A stretch of DNA of 64,000 nucleotides from Oegoconia quadripuncta. Its lineage: Eukaryota > Arthropoda > Insecta > Lepidoptera > Autostichidae. The stretch lies in the NCBI GenBank assembly GCA_949316235.1, contig OX438758.1, positions 1,895,772-1,959,771 of the forward strand, in the 5' to 3' direction. Position numbers and translations under genes: made by a program. This document shows, in pieces, positions 56,814 to 64,000 of this stretch. Each line of letters opens with the position of its first letter. The stretch's first letter is position 1. The notes beneath the pieces were generated by a model. That model was given only the letters and a program-made list of their open reading frames with translations, was not told the DNA's origin and made no database searches.

Positions 56814-57489
56814 TTGTAATGTGACTGTAGAACTGTAATTTAAGATTTAATAATAAAAAAATGCAAATTTTACTATGTTTAGTTTCTTTTTATATGTTAA
56901 CCAAAGTAAATGGGTATGAAAATTATACATCTTATATTTTTTTAATATTTTTTGTTGGCTAGATGTGTGTTCATTATGTAAAAGTTTTTAATTTCACAAT
57001 CATTGTCTTTCATAGTATTAAATAAAACTCAATTATTATAGATATGATTATTACTTATAGAAATGTTTAGGCTACTTTTGTAAAATTGAAAAAAAAATAT
57101 GAATAGTTTAAAATACAGGCTAAACTGATTATTGACGTATTTTGGTCATAATTTTGTTAACACGAATTATTGTTAAAAAGAATGATGTGTGTGACTGACA
57201 CGGGATATCATTGTCATATTAATAAATGATTTGGATCTACCCTCCCCCGAAAACCGCTCATCCAGTGTCGACCTCGTCGTCATCTACGAGAGGGCTCGAA
57301 GGCTACGTCCACTGCAGCTCCAAGACCTTCAGGCCAGTGACCGTACGGGGAAATTTGCCGAGGGGTGCAGGGGAGTGAGCTGATTATACAATAAACCCAC
57401 TATATCAAATTGGTATTCTTTTTCTGTACTACCTACCTGCCGGCGCCTAAACGGGCGCTAAACACCCTAAGACAACCCTAAATCGCCGC
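56814..57489. other. Non-coding; possible LTR-like end at 57235-57480
   Basis: The GC-rich segment from CCTCCCCCGAAAACC to AATAAACCCACTATAT could be a retroelement terminus with a polyadenylation signal. No partner copy is in the window. Confidence 0.3.
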
Positions 57490-59300
57490 AGCTTATAGAT
57501 TGTTATACAAATATTTCGCACTACCATCATCGAAAGCAATGAAACGATTACTCAGCCAAATAAAATTATCGCCAGGGATAAATCTAATCATTTTTGAAAA
57601 AATCAAGAAGACCATGGCGCAAAGAGACACGGCAGATCGTCTATGCTCTCTCATTTTCGATGAAATGTCAATTACGCCGCAAGTTTTTTATAACTCGCAG
57701 AAAGACAAACTTCAGGGTTTTTCTTCAAACCAGAAGAACTCTTTTGCTGACCATGTCCTTGTTTTCATGGTGAAAGGTATAAAACGCAGTTTTAAGCAGC
57801 CTATAGCTTATTATTTTACGAACAGTTTAACAAAATTACAATTGAAGTAAATTATTAAAACCGTGATCGAACATGCCCTTCAATCTGGTCTTATCATTGT
57901 TAGCACCGTTTGCGACCAAACGGTCAATGTCAGTACAATGACTGAGTTGGTTAATGAAACCAAAGCCACATATTTGCGGAGGGAAAAAGAATGGCGTCAT
58001 GATGTCATCAATATTAAAGGATATGACATCATACCATTATTTGATGATCCACACCTAATAAAAGGTTTAAGAAACAATCTCCTGTCCGAGGACATGGCAT
58101 ACACCACAGCTGATGTAGAAGAAATTGTCAAGTGGGATTATTACCAAATGGTCTATGCCGCAGACAAATCTTATGGAGAACTCCGGCTTCTACATAAAAT
58201 TACAGAAGAACATGTGAATCCTGAAAAAATTAAGAAAATGCGAGTCAAATTAGCGACACAATTATTCAGTCACAGTGTTGCAGTGGTGACGGAACATTTG
58301 ACTGGAAGGGGAGATCTGCCTGAAGAGTGTGGCCAACTAATTGATATAACTTTGTTATTAGATAACATTTTTGATTCCTTAAATGGCAGCAGCCTTTCAA
58401 TACCAAATGGTAAAATTTATAAAGGGCCTGTCAAGCGAAATTCACCACATCACCACTTATGGCAAAGAGCCAAAGTTGTTTTAAAAACAATTAAGTATAT
58501 TAAAAAAATTGAAATTGGTGATAAAATCCGATTTGCTGAAACGATCGTTCCAAGTGTGACAAATCTAATAAAAACTATAGAGGGCATAGAATCTGTTTGG
58601 AAAGTGTTGTCTAGTAAATATGGCTTAGATGCAATGTTAACTAGAAATTTCAATCAAGACCCTGTGGAAAATTTCTTTGGGAACATCAGAAGTTACGGGT
58701 CAAGGAATATTGCTCCAAATACAGTGGCCTTTGAAGGGGCATTTAAAGCATTATTGCTCAATAATTATACTTCTGCTAATTCAAGAGGTGCAAATTGTGA
58801 AGAAGACTCCAATGAGTGCCTCCAAACACTCGATTTCTTTTTAAGAGAAAATATTGTAACTACTGATGTTCCCGAAGAAAGTGAAATTAATTTTGGTACA
58901 GAAATTTGCTTTTCTCAACCGCCTGTTGATCCCGGCCAGAGCAATTATGTTTGTGGTTGGGTTTAAAAAAAATGTCTAACAAACCTTGTAAAACGTTCTC
59001 AACATTGCAGGCAAAGTTTATTAGACAACACATCAAATGACAAAAATAATGCCTTTATTAAATGTAAAGAATATCAAAATAAAAAATGGCTACGTTATCC
59101 AAGTAAAGAACTAGATAACGTACAAGTACAAGACATAACAAGTTCTTTTCTAAGGAACAATTCACATAAAAAGGGTGTGAAACACACCATTATGTCATTT
59201 ACAGACACATGCTTACTGATGACCCATTTTCATGTTCAACACATAAAGATGCCCTTAAAAAATATTTTATGAATACCATAATAAATGTTATTATACAATC
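57490..59300 (+). pseudogene. P-element (THAP9-like) transposase, copy 2
   Basis: Continuous frame from YKYFALPSSKAMKRLLSQI to TIMSFTDT with two in-frame TAA stops (57848-57850 and 58964-58966), then a shift near 59210 to DPFSCSTHKDALKKYFMN. Catalytic markers: LIFDEMSITPQVFY (D), STVCDQTVNVSTM (D), PLFDDPHLIKGLRNNLL and NQDPVENFFGNIRSYGSRN (E). The YVCGWV block near the second stop matches the conserved YVAGY-type C-terminal motif. Only the THAP and leucine-zipper part is missing. It excised P-type elements using GTP in the known family. Confidence 0.9.
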
Positions 59301-59626
59301 TGTCCGGGGGACCACTGTACAGACTTTAGGGGCTAATAGTACACTTATTTTGACGAATAAAAATATACCACATATGGGGTCTAAACCCAATACCCTCCAT
59401 ACGGCAGCCATTTTTAATTTCAATTATTTTATAACGAGGTTCTTGTTCTCAAATTGCAATAATTACAAAAATTGTAGCATTTTTTTCATGACTTTTTTTT
59501 ATTGTATACATTACGGTATTACCTATCAGTATATGACTAAATGTTTTGCATAAGATCTATCACTTTCAATAAAAAAAATATTAAAGTCAGATTTTGGGAT
59601 AAAATTTTACATTATTTTTTAGTTTA

Positions 59627-61391
59627 AACGCTTTTCCACAAAAAACAACCCTATTGATATGCTTTTTTTATGAATTTAACAAAAAGAAGGTAAAATTCTC
59701 TAAACAATGACATAACAACTAAATCTGTATCTTAAATATTTTTCAAGGAATTGATGGTTGAACTTAGCTCTTCAATAGGGTGAAATAACTGTCCCATTGT
59801 TATGAGGTATTTGGAATGCAGGTAACTAGGTGTGAGAGAGATAGAAATACATATGCTTTGACTGGGATATTTTTATCCTACTCTAGAGAACATAAACACC
59901 ACACCCATTGCTTAGCAAAACGGTCAGTCGTTTATATACATTGTAGTCTTTGAGTCGTTTGTCTCACTTTGTAAAGAACACATTTTGACTACTTTCTACG
60001 TTACGTGTTTGTTTGTTCGTTTGTTTGTGCTACTCGTTAACGTATTTTTCTTAACCGGAAATTCATTATGGACAATCGGGAATACTCCAACCACCATATT
60101 GCAGACATTCATTTCATATATGGATTGTGTAACGGGAACGCAAGAGCTGCTGTTCGTGAGTATCGAAGACGTTTTCCGAACCGACCAACCCCAAACCATC
60201 AAACCTTTACTGCTGTTCATAGAAGATTAGCGAAAATGGGATCCATACAGTACCTCGTGTTCGTGTTACTGCTGTCACCGTAGAAATAGAAGAAGCTGTA
60301 TTAAGTATGATTTATCAAGACCCCAAGTTAAGCGTACGACGTATTGCAACTCGTCTGAGATTATCAAAATGGATGGTGTGGAGAATTTTAAAAAGAGAGC
60401 GTTTGCACCCATACCATTTTAGAAGAGTGCAACATATTACAGATCCGGACTACACAACACGCTCAGTATTTTGCTCATGGATTGAGAGACAAACGCGGCA
60501 ATACCCTGATTTTTTAAAACAAATTTTGTGGACGGACGAAGCTAAATTCACGAGGGCCGGTATTACAAATTATCGAAATTTGCATATGTGGTTGGCAGAA
60601 AATCCCCACGCGGTAAGACCGTCATCATTCCAACACGAATTCTCTGTAAATGTCTGGGCTGGAATTATTGACAACCAATTGATTGGTCCAATTGAATTAC
60701 CAGCGGCGCTAAATGGTCCGAGGTTCTTACATTTTCTGCAAAATGATTTTAATGAAGCAATGTTTGAATTACCTCTAGCTTACCGTTGTAATATGTGGTT
60801 ACAACTGGATGGAGCTCCCGCCCACTTCGCATCAGCTGTTAGAGAATATTTAAACCAAATCTACCCTCAGCGCTGGATTGGACGTGGCGGGCCGGTACCT
60901 TGGCCGCCACGATCACCAGATTTAACGCCATTAGACTATTTTTTATGGGGCTGGATGAAGCAACAAGTATACTTTGAGCCAGTAAATACTCGAGAAGAGC
61001 TTGTAGCAAGAATCAGAAGTGCGGCAGATGCAATAAGAGCAGATCCAAGCATGATAGCGCGAGCTATTGAACAAATAGCCATACGGGCTAGAGCATGCCT
61101 ACTAAGGGGAGGCGGACATTTTGAACAACTCTTAGCGTATACTTAGTATGAAAAACAATAGCTTGTAGAATTTTTTATGGCGTAACAGCTGCAAAATTAA
61201 AAGGTAAATCATATTTTTGTTTTAATTTTTACCCTTTTTAAAACATGTCTTTGAAATGCAAATTTAATTATCAATTTAATTATAATACATAAAGACTTAC
61301 TTGTTATGTCGTTGTTTAGATAATTTTACCTACTTTTTGTTGAATACTTAAAAAAAGCATACCAATAGGGTTGTTTTTTGTGGAAAAGCGT
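59627..61391 (+). mobile_element. DD41D mariner element with about 105-bp TIRs
   Basis: The left end AACGCTTTTCCACAAAAAAC and the right end in reverse complement match. Similarity runs through CAACCCTATTG and GACATAACAA to about 59735 and back from about 61283. TA lies at both sides. It contains one transposase. Confidence 0.9.
60068..61146 (+). pseudogene. DD41D mariner transposase, one frameshift
   Basis: ATG at 60068. NGNARAAVREYRRRFPNRP and HQTFTAVHRRLAKMGS form the first DNA-binding helices. A small indel near 60243 shifts the frame; the continuation (HTVPRVRVTAVTVEIEE) enters the clean frame from 60307. RRIATRLRLSKWMVWRILKR is the second helix-turn-helix. Catalytic blocks: ILWTDEAKFT (D), WLQLDGAPAHF (D) and SPDLTPLDYFLWG (D), with 41 residues between the last two. 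It ends HFEQLLAYT. It would cut at TA sites. The break may be recent. Confidence 0.9.
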
Positions 61392-62042
61392 TAAGGGGCC
61401 ATAGTAAGCTAAAGGCTGCAAACGAGGGTTACATTTTAACTCGTTATGTGAAGATGATAACACTTACACCAATAAATTTAATTTAACATACACATAAAGG
61501 ACAAAGCTAAAAAATGGCCGCATCACTTTGTCTGCAAAACTAATATTTTCTTTGAAAAAAAATTGTAAACAATGGGAAAAATCGATAATTCGACCATTTC
61601 TATCACAGTCCCATCTCAAGTACGGCATTAAATTTCATAAATCTATTTCATTGAGTCTTAACTCAAAAAGGTAAAGAATGAAACGGCCGAATTAGTTTTG
61701 TATCAATTTGTATTACGAAAACGTAATCTACAATCAAACTTTCTGTATTTTTTCACCGTTTCTATCACCCGTTTTACATACAAGTTAGTATGGGGCGCGG
61801 GAGTTTTTCGGGAGTTGAATAAATGCGACGCGCGCCCGCAGCTTTTCTCAGTGCCCAAGCGACGTTCAAGGTGGGAGCACGCTGCTCGTCGATCCGCGCC
61901 ACGCGAGTTCATTTTTACGTACAGATACGAAGCGGCCAATGACAAAATAGAATAAGTAAGTACTTATGGGAAAATTTCAAATAAATATTTTGTTTCGACT
62001 TCTGTATGCAAAAAAATATTAATAAATTGAATATTTTTGTAG
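61392..62042. other. Non-coding 5' region of the Mutator-like gene
   Basis: 61800-61925 is GC-rich and may be a first non-coding exon: a donor-like GTAAGT follows at 61955, and an intron then leads to the acceptor TTTTTGTAG at 62042. Confidence 0.4.
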
Positions 62043-62044
62043 AA

Positions 62045-64000
62045 ATGGGAAAAAGGAAAGCCAGTTACTTTCATAAAAAGAATAAAGGAGGCTTCAAAAA
62101 AAAATGTGTGAGGTGAGTTTATACATAATAATTTTTACCTAACCTTGTAGGGTAAATTGTAAGGAGATGACTTCCATCAAACCCATCTTTTTTTTTCTAA
62201 AGCCATACCCAGATAGTAACATGTAGGTACCTACTATCGACTACTTTTCTTTTTTCTGTCTAAATACCTACCCACGAAGTCGTAGGTAATTTGTATGTTC
62301 GCGATACTTTATATGCCAAATAAAGTCAAATAATTTCAAAGTTATTTTGCGCGTAATGTAACTGTCTTACCTATCATGATTTTTTTCAGAGCGCCTCTCG
62401 TTTCTATAGAAAATACACTGGAAGATATGAATAGGTAAGTAATTATTATCACAGATAACCTAGTATATAACTATAGTGTAAATATCATATCAAGTAAATA
62501 TAGTGTAAAATATCATAAAGTGGTGAATCTCGCGATCGCGACAGGTCAATCGGGCGGGTGTACCGTGTTTTTGTGTTTTTTTTTAGATTTTTCACTTTCT
62601 TATTTTAAAAGTTAGAGGGGGGACACACATTTTACAACTTTGGAAGCGTCTATCTTTCAAACGGCTGACTTTGATGTCATTTTTGAAGACCTATCCATGA
62701 CACCCCGCACGTATAGGTTTGATGAAAATTTTTTTTTTAGTTTCAGTTCCATGTATGGGGACTGGGAAGCCCCCTTATTTTTTTAATTTATTTATTATTT
62801 TTGTAAAATCGTAAAGCGGTTCACGGAATACATCCACTTACCAAGTCTTATTATTTATAACTCGCAAACCAAAAGACCCGTCGTGTCACGTCTCAAATGA
62901 AAGGTCTCGACAAGTTCTACACGTTTCTCTCGTCATTTTGTTTTTTGACTATAACTCGCAAACCAAAATAGATAGACCTCTCGTGTTACGTCTCAAATGA
63001 AAGGTCTCGACGAGTTCTACACGTTCCTCACGTCTTCTTGTTTTTCTACTGTAACTGTCTCACGTAACTTTGTTTATCGGTTAACAAAGTCGACAGACCC
63101 CTCGTTTTACTTCTCTAATGAAAGATATCGATGTTATCACAGTTGGTTTATGAGTTACGGATAAAAAAATTAAAAAATGCCAAGATTGTAAATTTTTTAA
63201 TTGTGTTTCAGTGAGGGAGCTCGTCGAAGCCCCGCAACATCAACTAGCCAGCATCAACTATTTATAGAAGTTCAGCCAGAAGAAGCTCAAGATGCTCATT
63301 TCATTATTGGACGTCGCATAATCAACGTTCAACATTTTATTGATGAATTGTCAAAAATCAGCGAACACGGTCAATTATTCGGATGTACATTCAACAATTT
63401 AGATATTGTATCCGAAACGAGAGAAGGATTGGACTCAAAATTTCATTTCAAATGCAAAATGTGTAATAAAAGTTTTATTGTGACATCGGATGAATGTAAA
63501 GATAGATGTATGGACATTAATCAACAAGCAGTTTCAGCCGTAGTATCTACTGGGTCGGGATATACCCATTTACAAACCGTAACGTCGACTTTAGATATTC
63601 CTGGTTTAAACCCAAAGCTGTACCTTAGTGCTCAAAACATAGTTTTTGATTGGTGGGAAAAAGCTGCAGCTTATTCTATGGAACTAGCAGCAAAAGAAGA
63701 GGCAGAATATGCAATATCCGTTGGTAATGTTGATAGGAACGGAATTCCAATGATAACAGTAGAACTTGATGGTTGCTGGTGTAAGAGGTCTTATCGAACC
63801 AATTATTCGGCACTGTCAGGAGCTGCTGCTATTATTGGTTTAAAAACTGGCAAGGTTCTGTATTTTGGAGTAAAAAATAAATATTGCCTTATTTGTGCCC
63901 GTCATGCTAACCAGAACACACGTGCTATAAGAACTTTTCTGGGTCATCTACCGCTATGGAATCTGCCATTGTGGTTGAGGGATTCAAAAAATCTTTGGAA
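62045..64000 (+). CDS. Mutator-like transposase gene, running off the window
   Basis: Exon with ATG 62045-62112 (MGKRKASYFHKKNKGGFKKK), exon 62390-62434 (APLVSIENTLEDMNR) and exon 63212 onward, all in phase with GT-AG sites. The third exon has FKCKMCNKSFIV (zinc pair), VTVELDGCWCKRSY-type block (seen as TVELDGCWCKRSYRTNYSAL; catalytic D), SGAAAIIGLKTGKVLYFGVK and KYCLICARHAN. A one-base shift near 63920 moves the expected STAMESAIVVEGFKKSLE block to another frame. This is the insect Mutator-like transposase family. The C-terminal catalytic part lies beyond 64000. Confidence 0.75.
62850..63135. repeat. About 98-bp tandem repeat in the Mutator-like gene intron
   Basis: TATAACTCGCAAACCAAA starts units at about 62860 and 62952, with CAAATGAAAGGTCTCGAC and GTTCTACACGTT in each. 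A third, more diverged unit ends near 63135 (CTAATGAAAGATATCGAT). Confidence 0.75.

Overview
This window is eukaryotic and almost certainly from an insect, most likely a moth or butterfly. The sequence is AT-rich. Coding fragments are broken by GT-AG introns, and nearly every recognisable gene belongs to a transposable element (TE). Several short repeats match families I associate with Lepidoptera, such as the poly(A)-tailed repeat at 2724, 15170 and 27358. No rRNA, tRNA, CRISPR or bacterial-type operon was seen. Species and chromosome cannot be named from the sequence alone.

Layout. 1-6400 is repeat-only: a duplicated composite block, two fold-back/MITE insertions and a long AT-rich satellite-like tract. 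6590-11140 holds a nearly full-length CR1-like LINE on the minus strand beside a small zinc-binding exon. 11523-13431 is a mariner relative with about 590-bp inverted repeats. 13600-17020 has an unrecognised TE-associated ORF, a Harbinger scrap and a 5'-truncated LINE. 17230-21121 contains three exon pieces of a minus-strand gene, one of them split by a 3-kb hAT element. 21190-25000 is nested mariner, RNase H-bearing LINE, a retroposon with a 13-bp target duplication and an internally deleted gypsy. 25636-27360 is a third CR1-like copy. 27595-34180 mixes piggyBac fragments, a copia gag and a 272-bp tandem array whose units keep an open frame. 34585-37683 holds a Tc1 remnant, a zeste/Myb-like Harbinger exon pair and an almost intact mariner.

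37890-42345 holds a two-gene ISL2EU-type element: a THAP plus DDE_4 transposase converging on a YqaJ-like nuclease. 42640-46745 has a DDE_3-type transposase remnant, GC-rich low-complexity DNA, a gypsy integrase remnant and a chimeric Tc1/mariner ORF. 47753-53554 is a seven-exon gene with phase-consistent splice sites. Its last intron carries a whole PIF/Harbinger element (50631-53345), whose transposase exon lies antisense inside the intron of its MADF-BESS gene. 55073-59300 holds a perfect 26-bp-arm hairpin, two P-element (THAP9-like) copies, a hAT end and a candidate endogenous virus-derived membrane-protein gene. 59627-61391 is a DD41D mariner and 62045-64000 a Mutator-like transposase gene running off the window.

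How the genes relate: within each autonomous element the coding genes pair as transposase or reverse transcriptase plus a DNA-binding or nuclease partner. Across the window there is no common pathway, only successive insertion. Many breaks are single-base indels, several in A or T runs, so some elements may be more intact than they look. The nested TE density fits heterochromatin, for example a W chromosome, but this is inference.
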